Shown here: piece by piece, positions 21,217 through 35,300 of the stretch
Layout: each line of letters begins with the position of its first letter
How positions within the stretch are numbered: position 1 is the first letter of the stretch
Assembly (NCBI GenBank): GCA_037951105.1
Contig: JBAMJV010011283.1
Location: forward strand, 1-64,000
Source of the DNA: Echinarachnius parma
Lineage: Eukaryota; Echinodermata; Echinoidea; Clypeasteroida; Echinarachniidae
Length of the DNA: 64,000 nucleotides
Direction of reading: 5' to 3'
Made by a program: the position numbers and the translations under genes
Notes under the pieces: model-generated
What the model was told of the DNA's origin: nothing
What the model saw: only the letters and a program-made list of their open reading frames with translations
The model's database searches: none

Positions 21217-21838
21217 TTAAAGGGAGAGATCCACTTTTGCAAGCCAAAATTAAAACGTTGCGAGGTTATTGTCTTATATGAAAGGAAATGTCATTTAATA
21301 GCATGCCTGAAAAAATTAGGGCTTGAAATCTCTTTTTCGTGGAGTTATAGACCTAAAACTGAATAAACTGAGGGACGTCGGTTAATTAGGTACATACGTA
21401 TTTTCGGACGGTGAGTAAGTTCGTACATAGATATCACGAAGTGCCAGATCGGTATGCATGACCCCTACGTGACCCGCGCATAAGTACTAATGTGTGAGCG
21501 TTTACCAAGCAAAATACCCAAACATCGCTTAAACTGACTACATGTAATTATATATTCTTTCTTTTTGAGATTTTTTTCCGTGACATACGTTAACAAATAT
21601 CGGCTTCACAATACCTTTACGAGAATTAGTACTATATTGTTGTAATATTATGCTAAATCAGTTGAACTCCTTTATTGACCGATATATATTTTAAATGGAG
21701 GGACGCATTCGTTTTTCATTCGTAGAATCCAAATTAGAGGGCTGTTCGCTCTGATTTTTTTTTTGCGTGTTACATTGATCCCCATCCGTCAACTGAAAGC
21801 TGTTCAGACGTTTTGTAAAAGTGGACCTGTCCCTTTAA
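21217..21838 (+). mobile_element. TTAA MITE family A, complete simple copy
   Basis: The ends are TTAAAGGGAGAGATCCACTT and AAGTGGACCTGTCCCTTTAA. It serves as the reference for the family, because both nested insertions found in the other copies are absent here. It has no coding potential. Confidence 0.93.
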
Positions 21839-21982
21839 TACAATGGGTATTGGCGATGAGTCAAATTGATCAAGCACAACTCAAATAGAGCTGCACTAAA
21901 CTATTTTTTGTTTTATTTTTGCTGATTTTCATGATATTTGAAATACCTTTTATTAGTTACCGGGCGCAAGACTACTATTATA

Positions 21983-22607
21983 CAGAGTGTCCCAGAAAAA
22001 AACACGAAACCGTTATTTCATGGCAGACATTTTCTGTCACAATGAATAATTTCTCTGATAAGGGATACATTTAATGAAAATCTCTGTTTATCTCTTTTCA
22101 TTTGATGTACAACTTTTGGCACATAATTCACGCATGACTGAATTAAAACATTGGAAATTGGTGCTACCAAAATTCTATTTGCACGCAAAAATTGCAAGTT
22201 TAAGTGAGTTTTGTTGGTGATTTTTTTAGGGTAGTAAGCGTACTTGTTTTGAAAAGGGACATAGACTGCATAACAATTCGTACTTTTATCTTTTATATGA
22301 CACCTCATGCATAACGAATTAACGATGTATGCCGGAGAACAAGTCCAATCAAAACATGCCTGATTTCTGCTAAAATGCGTCTAGAAAGTTCAGTAAGAAG
22401 TCTCTCAGCTTTGCTGACTTAGCAGATGACAATGGACTTGATGCACGAGTGAATTTACACAAACAATGAATCATGTGCCATAAGTTGTACATGAAATGAA
22501 AGAAAAGAAACAAAGCTTTTCATTCATGTATATCTCATCAAAGAAATGTTTCATTATGACTGAAAATTTGTGCCATGAAATCCGGTTTCGTTGTATCTGG
22601 GATACAC
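21983..22607. mobile_element. Tc1/mariner-like MITE with long arms
   Basis: TACAGAGTGTCCCAGAAAAA at the left pairs with the right end (TTTCGTTGTATCTGGGATACA). Arms extend about 100 bases (ACGAAACCG...ATTTCATGGCA; then TTGATGTACAACTTTTGGCAC inward). Only arms and a short centre remain. Confidence 0.8.
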
Positions 22608-22649
22608 ATGGCCTGTGGGAGTGAAACTGCGGCTCGTTGCAGTGCAATG

Positions 22650-22653
22650 CACA

Positions 22654-22704
<51 letters not shown>
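22650..22704. repeat. C and A homopolymer pair
   Basis: A run of about 24 C is followed directly by about 29 A. It is a simple-sequence tract in the region just downstream of the receptor gene's stop codon (minus strand). ORFs across it are meaningless. Confidence 0.9.
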
Positions 22705-22706
<2 letters not shown>

Positions 22707-22823
22707 ACAAGCTCCCCGTACTATTATGCATCGAATCAGAATGCCGTGCCACAATCAGTTAACCAAAACTACCCCGCGGATTGCCAATTAAGCTTCAATC
22801 TTCAGAAAAAAAGCATACACTAA

Positions 22824-23171
22824 TTATAATCGGTCTTCACTTGTATTACCTGTCGTGCCTTTGCTAGTAGAATCGGTCTTTTGCTTGGGGGGACTGCTTT
22901 CTCTTGCCGTCTTCTTATTCTCGAAGTACATGATAAGGGTGTAGAGAACGGGGTTTAGCGAAGAGTTGATGGGAACTATCAATATGACGGTCCATGCGTA
23001 GAGGCCGGTGTCGAGGGGCGGGACTGCGTCAGTCTGCGACAGGAGTCCCATGATGATGACGGGCATCCAGCAGGCGAAGTCCGTCGCGATGATGAGGGCC
23101 ATTCTTCGCGCCAGCTTAATTTCGCGTTTCTGCGTCGCGTCATTCCTCACACGCGCTCCGGACCGCTTCAC
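22824..23171 (-). CDS. Receptor exon: TM6, TM7, tail and stop
   Basis: The acceptor is GACTCCAG before 23171, phase 0. It encodes a basic third loop (VKRSGARVRNDATQKREIK), TM6 (ALIIATDFACWMPVIIMGLL), an outer loop, TM7 with NPVLY, and a 35-residue hydrophilic Ser/Thr-rich tail ending at TAG/TGA-type stop 22824-22826. The tail has several phosphorylatable serines and threonines. The intron immediately upstream carries an AAT microsatellite. Confidence 0.92.
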   Translation of the reverse strand: MKRSGARVRNDATQKREIKLARRMALIIATDFACWMPVIIMGLLSQTDAVPPLDTGLYAWTVILIVPINSSLNPVLYTLIMYFENKKTARESSPPKQKTDSTSKGTTGNTSEDRL

Positions 23172-23288
23172 CTGGAGTCATTGATTGAAAATGTAGTGAC
23201 ACTAATAATAATAATAATTATCATAATAATAATGCTAATAATAATGCTATTAATAATAATGATAATTATACTGATATTAATTGTAATG

Positions 23289-23346
<58 letters not shown>

Positions 23347-26300
23347 TAATAATGATAATAATAATAATGACAATGATAATAATGATAATAATAATAATAA
23401 CTAAACTTGAATTCGTCATTATTTCGTACACTCGAACAATAGAGGGGCAACATATATGGAATGTTCATTCTATCATGTCTGAATATAATGTCAATTTTCG
23501 GCTTCATAACATTGTATTTCAATGATCTGGGACTATATTTAATTAATAAATTAATTAATTGACATTTTCAATTCATTTGTGTTACGAGTGGAAATACGCG
23601 GATGCCGTTGTTTTCAGCTTCATAGCATTGACCATTATTGATCTATGGAATATAGGTCTAGCAAAAATTTCAGTCTATACAAGGCATGGTTTAAGAGAAA
23701 CCGTATAAAGTATATTTGACCTTTGACCCGAAATAACATAATGAAATATGCATTAAATATTGGTCTTATAAATACCTATCAACATACAAATGTTCAAGTC
23801 AATTGCGAAATTCCTACAGGAGTTGTATGTTAAAAACCTACGTTTTGGTTTACCATAAATTTTCAACTGATTTGGGATCTTACCTTCAATCACAAATATT
23901 ACCATTATCTCGTCAGTAAAACGAAACCTTAAGATCATAAAACCTTTATAGCTACACAACATACTGAAATCTGGGGAAAATCCGAGCCAAAATAGCCGAG
24001 ATACCGGCCAAAGAATGATAGAAAGCATATACAAAAATTGGAACCTCCAGTCATATAACACGTACATGAACAAAGTTCGACTTTAACCAAGTCTTTCGCC
24101 ATGACCCTGTCGTCAAAATAAACAAAAACTAATAGCACAACATTTGTAAAGCATAACCTCAGCTACAACATATCAACATCTAGGAGAAAAGCGATGGAAA
24201 TTATGTGAGATATGGTCGGAAGTCCGCTGTAATCGATTTAAAAATCTGTTAAAATCGGTTAAAATTCGCATTTTAAATTTTAACCCTCGATATGATGAAG
24301 TCATAACATTTACTTGACGTAAATGAGGCATATAATTCGTATCTACAACTAATTATCTTTGCGAATTAAAAATACAAAAATGGGAGTTCATGCACTTTAA
24401 AGGGACAGGTCCACTTTTACAAAACGTCTGAACAGTTTTCAGTTGACGAATGGGGATCAATGTAACACGCAAAAAAAGATCAGAGCGAACAGCCCTCTAA
24501 TTTGGATTCTACGAATGAAAAACGAATGCGTCCCTCCATTTAAAATATATATCGGTCAATAAAGGAGTTCAACTGATTTAGCATATAATATTACAACAAT
24601 ATAGTACTAATTCTCGTAAAGGTATTGTGAAGCCGATATTTGTTAACGTATGTCACGGAAAAAGATCTCAAAAAGAAAGAATATATAATTACATGTAGTC
24701 AGTTTAAGCGATGTTTGGGTATTTTGCTTGGTAAACGCTCACACATTAGTACTTATGCGCGAGTCACGTAGCTAGCGCGGGTCACGTAGGGGTCATGCAT
24801 ACCGATCTGGCACTCCGTGAAATCTATGTACAAACTTACTCACCGGCCGAAAATATGTATGTACCTAATTAACCGACGTCCCTCAGTTTATTCAGTTTTA
24901 GGTCTATAACTCCACGAAAAAGAGATTTCAAGCCCTAATTTTTTCAGGCATGTATTAAAGGGATAGTTGAGTATTGGTCAAACTTAACTTTAGTAACCAA
25001 AACCTGCACGATTACGATACAAACTAATAGTTCTAACTTCACCATGCTCGAAAAGTATACACAATTACAAACGACAAAGTAAAACCCCTGTTATCATTCA
25101 AAAAGAGCCGTTACAACTCGAAGTGTCAAATTAACTCGGCGCGAAGCACTAGCGTTGTAGGTCCTAATACGGGACTGTATAGTGCAGTGTGCGGTAATAC
25201 GGGACTGTAGTGCAGTCACTGTGTGCGGTAATACTATACAGTAGTACGTGTATATTATGTATCGCAACCATAGAAGTATGACTCCAACACTGCCGTTGAC
25301 GCAACTCGCAAGCCCCATTCGCATTCGTTCGCCTTTCGTTCACAGTCGCGCTAACACACGGAGAGACTGGTCCATGAGGCGCATATATCACTGATTTTTT
25401 GCGGAATGGAAGGACAAATCATAATCTTAATCCACCCGGTAGTTGGATCACATATTGGAGAGTAAATTGCTGGTAAGTACCGTATCATATGTATAGTTTT
25501 AAGCACAATTAGCGTGCACACAAATATTTGGTTTCAGTCTTTTATTAGGAGAACATAGAACGCTAGTGCCTCGCACTAGCGGTTCTAAAAAGTGATACCC
25601 GGGCGTCAACTACTTTTATATGATATTTTGAAAGCAAATTTCACAACAATTAGAGCATTTGAATGGAGATTATTATTATTTCCCATGTTTTTTTCGATGA
25701 TCTTTCATATGGAATTGAAATCAACCAAATCCGTTACAATCGATGTTGGGGGGGCACTTTGGAAATTACCAAAACTCAACTTGGCCTTTAAATGACATTT
25801 CCTTTCATATAAGACAATAACCTCGCAACTTTTGAATTTTGGCTTGCAAAAGTGGATCTCTCCCTTTAAACAAAGTTATGACCGATATAAAAGGCGGTGT
25901 CAGACAGAGCAAAAAATACCGCTATTATTTCTGGATTATTTGCTGTCTGACACCAATAATCCCGCGAAAAATCTCGCAAACATTACCGCGAAAAATCCTG
26001 CAACGAAGCAGGATTATTTCAAATAATACCGGTATTTTTTGTGGGATTTTACTGTCTGACACCGATTTTAAATAATCCCGCGAAAAATCCCATAATTATA
26101 GCTGAGATTAGCAACAATTGTGATGTTGTACCCGTACAAACTCTAGCCCCGAGACCGTAGAAATACTGGCTGGTCCCGATGTTCTTACCAGAGGAGAGGA
26201 GCTAATAGGTGACGCTGTTAGCTCTAGAAAAACTCTCACAACTCTTTGACGAGAACATGACAAGGCGAGTTGGGTCGCCTTCAAATAAACCCTGTCCTGT

Positions 26301-29300
26301 CCTGCACCGGGCAGCAGCGATGCAGTACCTGTAGTTGGCGGAGGATCCAAACCGTGGACAACGGTGGCTACGGGGGAGCAGAGGGCAGGTCAGCATTGAT
26401 GCTTCTGGCTTCTGTACTGCGATGGAAGGATCTGGCCACCCACCATTATTAATCGGTCGCGTTTGTCAACATGAGAGTACGAAATCAACAAATTAAGAGG
26501 GTATCGGAAGGTGGGTCCCGCAGGCTGGATGATACGTCAATTTCTACTGGGGAAGAGAGAGGTACTGCTCATAGTACGCTTGCAGGTGATGACGGATCAG
26601 GATCAAAGCCTGTTGAAGGAAGTCCTGTTCTTGAAGGTCTCAAGAAGGAAAGGAACAGCACCCCTCTAAGAAAACCAATCAACGTAGCCACATGGAATGT
26701 TCGTGGTTTGTCAGATGGGAAGGTGAAAATTGTAGAGAAAGAGATGGCTGCAAATAATATTAAAGTCCTAGGAATATCAGAATCATGGTGGCTTAGACAA
26801 GGCAGATTCATAACGGACGAAGGAAATACAGTAATCTTTTCAGGGAAAGAAAGTGGAAGGAAACGTGGTGGAGTTGGTTTCATCATAGAGAAGGCTACAG
26901 CTAAATGTGTCTTGGGATACAACCCGATCAATGAGAGAATTATGACTGTAAGGCTGCAAGGGCACCCCATGAATATCTCTATCATTCAGGTATACGCACC
27001 AACAGCAGATGCATCAGAGGAGGCAATCACTGAATTCTACGAGAAAGTACAAGACGTGGTAGATAGTATACCTAGGAAAGATTTCCTCATCATGTTGGGT
27101 GATTGGAACGCAAAGATTGGAAAAACTGGGGAGAAATCTGAATGCATTGGAAAGTATGGTCTAGGCAGCAGAAATGAACGAGGAGATCGACTGGAAGAAT
27201 TCTGTGAGACAAACAGCTTCATCATTGGTAGCACATGGTTTGAGCACCACCCAAGGAGACTGTGGACATGGATGAGTCCAGGTGATAGAGCGATAAACCA
27301 GATAGACTACATCATGGTTCAAAAGAGGTGGCAGACATCACTCTAGAATGTCAAGACAAGACCAAGTGCTGATTGTGGCAGTGACCATCAGCTGCTTTTG
27401 GCTAAACTCAAACTAAGACTGAAGGCTAAGAAAAGTGGTACAGCTCCTACAAGGTACGATGTTGATCGTATTCCTGCTCAATTTTCAGTGGAAGTCAAGA
27501 ACAAGTTTGAGATGTTGCTGAGAATGGATGAAGCGGAACAAACACCAAATGAGTTGTGGGAAGACATGAAAGAAACAGTCGAGAATGCAGCAAAGAATCA
27601 CATCCCAAGGAAAAGGAAACAAAAACAACCATGGATTTCAAATTAGACTTTTGAGCTATCAGACGAGAGGAAGAGGGCAAAGGCGAAACACAATAGAGGG
27701 GAATGGTCGAGACTCAATAAAGAAGTCGCAAGTAGTGTAAAGGAGGACAAAAAGAACTACATAGAGGGAAAGCGTGAGGACCTAGAACGTCATAAGAACA
27801 ACTCCAAGGTAGCATTTGCTATTGTGAAAGAAATCACAAAGAAAAGGACCCCAAAATTGGATGTGATTAATGACGAAAATGGCAAAACACTGACAAATAG
27901 TGAGGACATAAAAAACAGATGGATGCAGTACAGTAGAAAGCTGTTTGCGGCACAAGAAAATGAAGATGACACACGATGGGAGGAAAGAGATGAAATGGAG
28001 CCCCCTCCACTAATATCAGAAGTAGAGATAGCAATGGAACAACTGAAGCCGGCAAGTCTCCTGGTTTAGATAACTTGACTTCTGAGATGTGGAAGGCTAC
28101 CGGTGAAGAAGGGATTGATTTGATGTGGCGTCTTTGCTGCAATATCTGGAAGGAGAAAGAATGGCCTAAAGTCTAAAGACTGGTGTAGAGCTGTATTCAT
28201 AACATTACCAAAGAAGGGGGATCTGAAAGAATGTTCAAATCATCGGACAATAAGCTTGATTTGTCATGCAAGTAAAGTACTTCTGAAGATCATTAGCAGG
28301 AGAATGAAAGTCAAGCTAAAAAGAAGAGATCTCAGAAGAGCAGGCAGGGTTCCGTGAAGGCAGGGGGACAAGAGATCAGATTGTTAACATCAGAAATGTA
28401 ATCGAGAAATGCAGAGAACTCAAACACCCTCTTTATATGTGCTTCATAGATTACAGTAAGGCATTCGACTGTGTAAGCCACCATCAACTGTGGGATACAA
28501 TGAAAAAGATGGGATTCCCAAGTCACATAGTAGGACTGATCAAGAATCTTTAACAGGACCAAGAATCTACAGTGAGGACCAGTAGTGGGGATACTGAGTG
28601 GTTTGAAATAGGCAGAGGTGTACGTCAAGGCTGTATACTATCTCCAAACCTTTTTAATATATATTCTGAGGACATCATGAGAGAGGCACTGGAAGGTTTC
28701 AATGGAGGAGTGAAATTCGGAGGTACAAAGATCACAAACCTGAGGTATGCGGATGACACTACTCTAGTTTGCAGTAGCAGAGAGGAGCTCATTGACCTGT
28801 TGAACCGTATTAAAAAGGCGAGTGAAGAGAAATATCTTCTATTGAACACTAAAAAGACTAAAATAATGGTAGTCGACAAAGACAACAACAACAACGATTT
28901 TACCATAGATGGAAAGAAGATTGAAGAAGTCAGTCAGTTTGTATACTTGGATTCCATAATCAATAACAAAGGAGGAAGCACCACAGAGATACGGAGAAGA
29001 CTGGCAATAGCAAGATCAACCGTGCAGAGCATGTCTCATATCTGGAAAAGCCGAGGCCTGTCACTCGATCTGAAGGTTCGACTTCTTCGTGCAACTGCAT
29101 TCTCCATTGCTACATATGGATGCGAGTCTTGGGCCATGACAAAGAACGACAGGAAAAGAGTGGACGTTGTTGAGATGTGGTGCTACAGAAGGCTTTTACA
29201 GGTGTCTTGGCAAGATAGGAAGACAAATATATGGATTCTGAACAAGATTGGTACAGACTTAATTATCAGAAGGGAATTATGGAACGAAAACTAATGTACT

Positions 29301-32300
29301 TTGGGCACATCGTTAGGAGAACTGAAAGAATTGAGAAGAGAATACTGCAAGGCGCAATTGAAGGAAGACGTGGCAGAGGTCGTCCACCTACATCTTGGAC
29401 TGACGATATCAGGAGAGTGTCTGGGGAAGGAATGAAGGGTGCAACACACTTGGCAGAAGACAGAGTTGCATGGCGTGCTCTCGTGAAGACCACAGCAGCG
29501 CTTTACAGCGCCACCTGAACTTGATGATAATGATGATGATGTTACGTTTCGGCGCATTGCGCATGCGTATGTGATTTGTTTAAATACAGGTATTATTTAC
29601 GCCTGTCTGACACCGGTCTACGTAAGAGAGCTATCGGGATTTAAATTATACTAGGATATTTCAGATGGGTCGGGATTTTTCTGTCTGACATCGCCTATTA
29701 ACAAGGAAATAATGACAGATTTTGAGTGCGATATGGCATGTCTATTTGCACGAATCGGCAGCCCCGTCGGTACTATTTGAACGGGCTTCGAAGTAGCGAG
29801 TTCAAATAGTACCGATGGGGCCGACGATAAGTGCAAATAGACTGCCTCGCACAAAATCAGTCATTATTTCCTTTATATAACACCTATCGGTATTTTACAT
29901 AAACATTACAATATTTTCTTACCTTTAAGTTTTAACTATTCCAGGAGAAAAGATGCTGTTCAAGAACTCAATAAAATAAAATAATGCGAATTGCTCTAAA
30001 CTTGGTCTTGCCTCTTGCCTGGTGTTTGCATAATCACAGTCAAGACTCAAGAGTCAAGACAATTCTCTAGTCCAGCGCATACCGAAGTTGCATTTTGCTA
30101 GTCTGCCTAGCCGCGCGCGCGTGCGTAACCGTCCCTATAGACCTGTGTACATTAATTACAAACACGTTGAATTTCTACTTTTATAAATACCTATATCTTT
30201 TACATCGATCAACGAATCGAACCAGTTGAAAAAGTATACATATGGAATAAATATGTAAACTGTTGACCATACAATTTCTATCGTCAATTCTGTAGAATTT
30301 GGGCCTCTTTGGTTTGAAGACACCCTTTTTTTCTTTTCACACAAAATCAAAAAGCCCCAAATTACACGTATTTCTATAGGGAAAGATGTCGAACCACAGT
30401 GACAAGGTGTTTTTTGTTGATTGGTTAGAAGTGTTTCTTGTGGTGGAAATGAACCAGTTGAAATGTCTAATAGAAGAGTACAAGTACATTGTTTAAACCA
30501 AGGAATTCTTCTTTCCGATTGGCTGTATAGAATTCCGGCCTTTTGTATGAATATTTTACTGATTTGACTGACTCACGCACCGGGAGGGTGTTTCACAAAG
30601 AAATTATTTGTCATCATGACAAATTTGTCATCATGACAAATTTCAGTTGTCATCATGACAAGTTGTCATCGTCCATAAAGATGCGTTTCACGAAGCTCAT
30701 GACAACTTGTCATCGTAAAAAAATGTTTTAATCTTTATGGACGAGCCTGAATCTATCATCGGCTGCCACAGCAAGAAGCCCGCAAGAACCAAATGATGGC
30801 CGTAAGTTTTTTTTCTTATTCTGTGTTTAATGTGTGATTGTGAGTTTGCATGATATGTTATTCAGCTATAATATGTCATTGTTATCGACCTTACATATTA
30901 TTTGTTGACAAACTATGTAGAAAATTGTTATATTTCAATGAAACCACTCGATTTGTTTCACGACAATTATTGCGTGAATTGCACTAGAGCGGTTATCGAG
31001 ATCGCACCCCGCCTAAACTCTGGGGTGGCTACTATGTCAAAAAACCCGTCTCCCTGGATATAAACGCGAAATAACACGACTCTTCTTACTCGATGAAGAC
31101 TAAACTCTAAAATTTAACACCTTTCTTTGTCATAACTTGCAGCCATGATATAGTAGACTGTCTCTGGTCTACAATTACAAAGCCTTGCACTTGTTAAACT
31201 CAAAGTCAAAGACTTTGACCTTTGTGAGTTTGTCTACATGATAGTCAGTCACAGAACACCAGCCACCGCCATGCCAGCCGCCTTGGCCTAGTAATTTTAG
31301 TATGCTAATATTTATGCCACGAGTAAACTATACTAGCCATTAAATAAGGGTTAGGTTATGTTATAGTAGCAGTGGTGGGGCCTAATACACAATGTTAATT
31401 GTTATGTGATAGATAAAAATGACAATTTTTCGCTCCATTCCAATTTCCATATAAAAATACGTTATTTCTGCACCACCTCGACTTCTCTCCGAACGTATCG
31501 TGACTTGTGACGTTGTGTAATATACAATGTTATTTCAGTCATAAATTATTGAAATTCTGATGTATTTTTATTGTTCTATTATCTCATTCATTTTACAGGA
31601 ATCAAGCCGAAAATCAAATCTTTCTACCGAGGATGTCAAGATTCTAGCTAATTTCGTCAGCGAAAATTATGATGACATATTTGGGAGAGCAGATCGGCCA
31701 CAGGTAAGCAGGGAAAACAATAAAATATATATATCAGGGACTACTTTTTAAGCTTGCCTGCACAAAAAATGATTTAAGTTAAAGGAAGTTTATTAGGCAT
31801 GGAATGTCTTCTACAACATCTGTACATTGGACATTAGATATGTAACTTGTTTAACCTTTTCTTTGTAGATCTGTCCATCAATTCTTACAGAACTATGCTA
31901 CTTGGAACTAAATCAAATAATAAAATCCTTAATTAATCATTGCACTTGACATGCAGAACATAACTTGTATTTTGTTTGATTCATCTGACTGATAGTGTAT
32001 AGATATATAGGTTTATGTATTACAGATATTGATATTGACTGAAAATAAACATTTTAACTACATAACTGCCCATTTGATTAATGTTAAGTTAACATTGTAT
32101 TTTTTTCTTGATAGAAATACAAGCTTGATAGTGGCTGAATTGCTGGCATATAAGAAGTTCTGATCCAAGATCATATATCATGTACCCCTCTCTGTTCATC
32201 AGGCCCAACTTCCCAGCCCACTTTCTTGGCCCCCAATCTTTGGTAAGAATTTAAAATTAAATGTTTTACATTTACATCACAGTCATACATTTAAATGTTG

Positions 32301-35300
32301 TATAACATACATGGATATTTCCATATATTATATGATGGTACAGACAGCAGAGATTACATGTGCACAGTCATTGTTGGATATTCCATATTCATTTTTTTGT
32401 AATATATATTTTAATTCAGACCATTCACATTTATTTGGCAAGGGTTACTTTTCAAGCAAGCCTTCATGAAGAGAGTAAGCTAAAATTGTTGTGCAAAATT
32501 ATGTAAATTTATAATGGCTTTTTTGACATTTGGGGGAGCTAAAGAGCCCTTTGTTCCCTTCTCCTCACCCACATTTCTTCCTGCAATATAATTATGATAC
32601 CGCATTAGCTTTTGATTTAAAAACAATATTTCCTTTTTTTTATTTCTTTTTTTTAATTAGAAAAGCTGAGATTCCGGGCACATCACGTTGATCTGTCATA
32701 AAGACCAGTCATCGCAACTTGCAGGTCCATCCAGGCATGCATATGAACTTCACAAGGACAGTCTTCAAAAAGGTGTAGAGGTACATTATTAGAGAGACAT
32801 TTGACACTTTTGTTATTTTAAACTTTTGTATTTTAGTTAATACAATACATGATTTTATTATATAAGCTCACAAATTGCGTCAGATAACAGGATTAAAATG
32901 ACGTACAATCTATGTTGAGCATGTACAAATACATGTTCTCTATTGCCTACTCCTAGACGTTTATTTAAATGTTTGTTATTAATTTGGCCGTTTATAACGA
33001 GGTATCGCTTATAACGAGGTAAATTTGATAGTCCCGACTACCTTGTTATAACGGGGTTTCCATGTACAGAGAAATGTGAATGCCTCGGCCCCCAAGTAAT
33101 GTTGGTTAAATCATAGTTTAATTTAACGAAGATTATCATTCACTTTATACAACCCTGTTCCTTATTTGCTTTTTCTGTTGTTAATTTTTTAAATTTTGTA
33201 TCTGTTTCTTATTTTGTTTAATTATTTTTAGTTAAACCAATCATTGACAAGTGTCCACAAAATTATTTGCCTATATTGAATTACAGTGTATAAAGTAATT
33301 CTTCATTTATTCTATGAACAAAATATTGTGAACTGTTGGAGACTTCTTGGATCATATCCAAGGTCATAAATGTGACTTAGAAGCAGTTTACTTGATCATT
33401 CCATATACAGTCTTCCAAGATATAATGCTATATTAAAATTATTAAAGCGGCATGGTGATATCTTTATGAATTGCATAGTTAACATGCAACATGTTGAGCT
33501 CGCTCTTTCCTTTGTCTGCTGATTGCATTTAATGGGCACTATTTTGTTTATTTATTCTTCATCTGCAGATACTGGCCACTGCTGTGCAACCTCAGGACAT
33601 AACTGGATGGGATGAGCTTGTAGGGACTCGCTTCACAGTCTGAACATCAGACTAGCCATGCATGTACAATAGCCCATTGATACTTTGATTGGAGGGTGTT
33701 TCACAAGGCACTTGTCGTCACACACCAAATATACATTGACTGTTGGCAAAACATCACTACTCTCTTTTTACCGCTCATCCAAAGAACACCTTCTCCTTCT
33801 AACTCCTCTTCAACATCACAATGTGCAGTTACCATCTGACTTACATAGGCATCGACAACCATGGATTGTAAATGGGGCTACAATCCATGCCTCACTCACA
33901 CACCTATTGTAAGGATTTTCTCAGGTCCTTTATCTTTGAGTTAGAATATAGATAAACATGGGGTGGGTTAAGCAAACCAGTCGGTTGTATAGCACTTTGG
34001 TATGCGCATTATGTACATGGAATGTGCACTGTAGTGTAGATTGTGTTTAGGCCAACAGATAGCGGATAGCGGATAGTGTGTGTGCTATTATATGTGTATA
34101 CTGCTAAGGCATGGCAGGCAAGCCATGCATGGTGAACAGGTACAATAGTTGTTGTTGTAGCGTAGCAACCCTAATTGCCTAGAGCCTTTGTTCTGTGGAT
34201 ACTTGCACTGGGTGTGTTAGCAAGGCAGTGAAATTGCATTGTAGTCTTAATTTTGTCGCCGTTCGTGAAAGTACTGCGAAGCAGAGTAGCTCGCGCTCTC
34301 TGCCAAATTTGTAGGGAGTGGCACCGGCTAAGCCAGCCAGAGATGCCCTCCAGAATACCAGCCTGCCACTGTATTTAGTTATTGCAGCATGCAGCAGCTT
34401 GTGTGTGTAGTATACGGCCCATTGAAGTCGTTGGGCGTGGCGACAGCAGTGACAGTGCCAAGCTGATATTCCCTTCCCCTTGAGGCCAAATTGTAAGTAC
34501 TACTTGCTTTATATATTATTGTTCTATAAGCATTTTAATGTTTAATACCTTGATATATATAAGTGCTGCATCTGTTAATTTAATTCGACTGCATTAAGCA
34601 CTGCAGCGTTAGTAGAAATCTGAGTGAAAGTGTGGTGGTAATTTCTCTTTTGGAAAGGATAAAATAACAATATTGGACAGAAGTGAGTTCATTATAAATG
34701 TTGCTCTAACTTTTGTAGCTTGTTAATATATATTAATTGGAGAAATGCCTGTTATTTGATAATCTTGTAAGAATAATAGGACTTTGTAAAGCCCTAATTT
34801 GATGTTTACACCTGAGAAAGGGCTTGAATGAAGCTTTGATTATCTATGATTATGTTAGGTTTAATGAATTGCATGTGAATTCAAGCCAGATGTTGTCAAG
34901 TGAATTAGAAGTGAGTGTCTTAAAGGAAATATTTCATGTAGGTATGTGGATATGGTTTAGACATAGGTAGGCCATCCATTCTTTGGCTGTTTGTTCTTTA
35001 TAGATGGCGGTCGTCCCCGACTCCGTATAGGGTCATCTTTGACTACCCTTAGGGTCATCTTCCAGTTTCGTCATAGTGTCATCGTCATCTCGTCATGAAC
35101 TTCGTCTTCCCTTCGTGGTGTAGGGTCATCGTCCTCTGATCGTCTCACGTTCGCCCTGAAGGTCAACGCAAGGTCATCAGGACCGACTCGTCGATTGCTA
35201 CAGCTCGCGTAATGAAGAGTTCACGTCTCACCCTGTGTCGCGTTGTGAACACCCCACTAGTTGGACACCATAGAGTAGAGTCACCGTAAATTAGCGCCAT

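Noticed and set aside
23181-23525. Poly-isoleucine and poly-tyrosine ORFs
   Set aside because: Translations of the AAT microsatellite.
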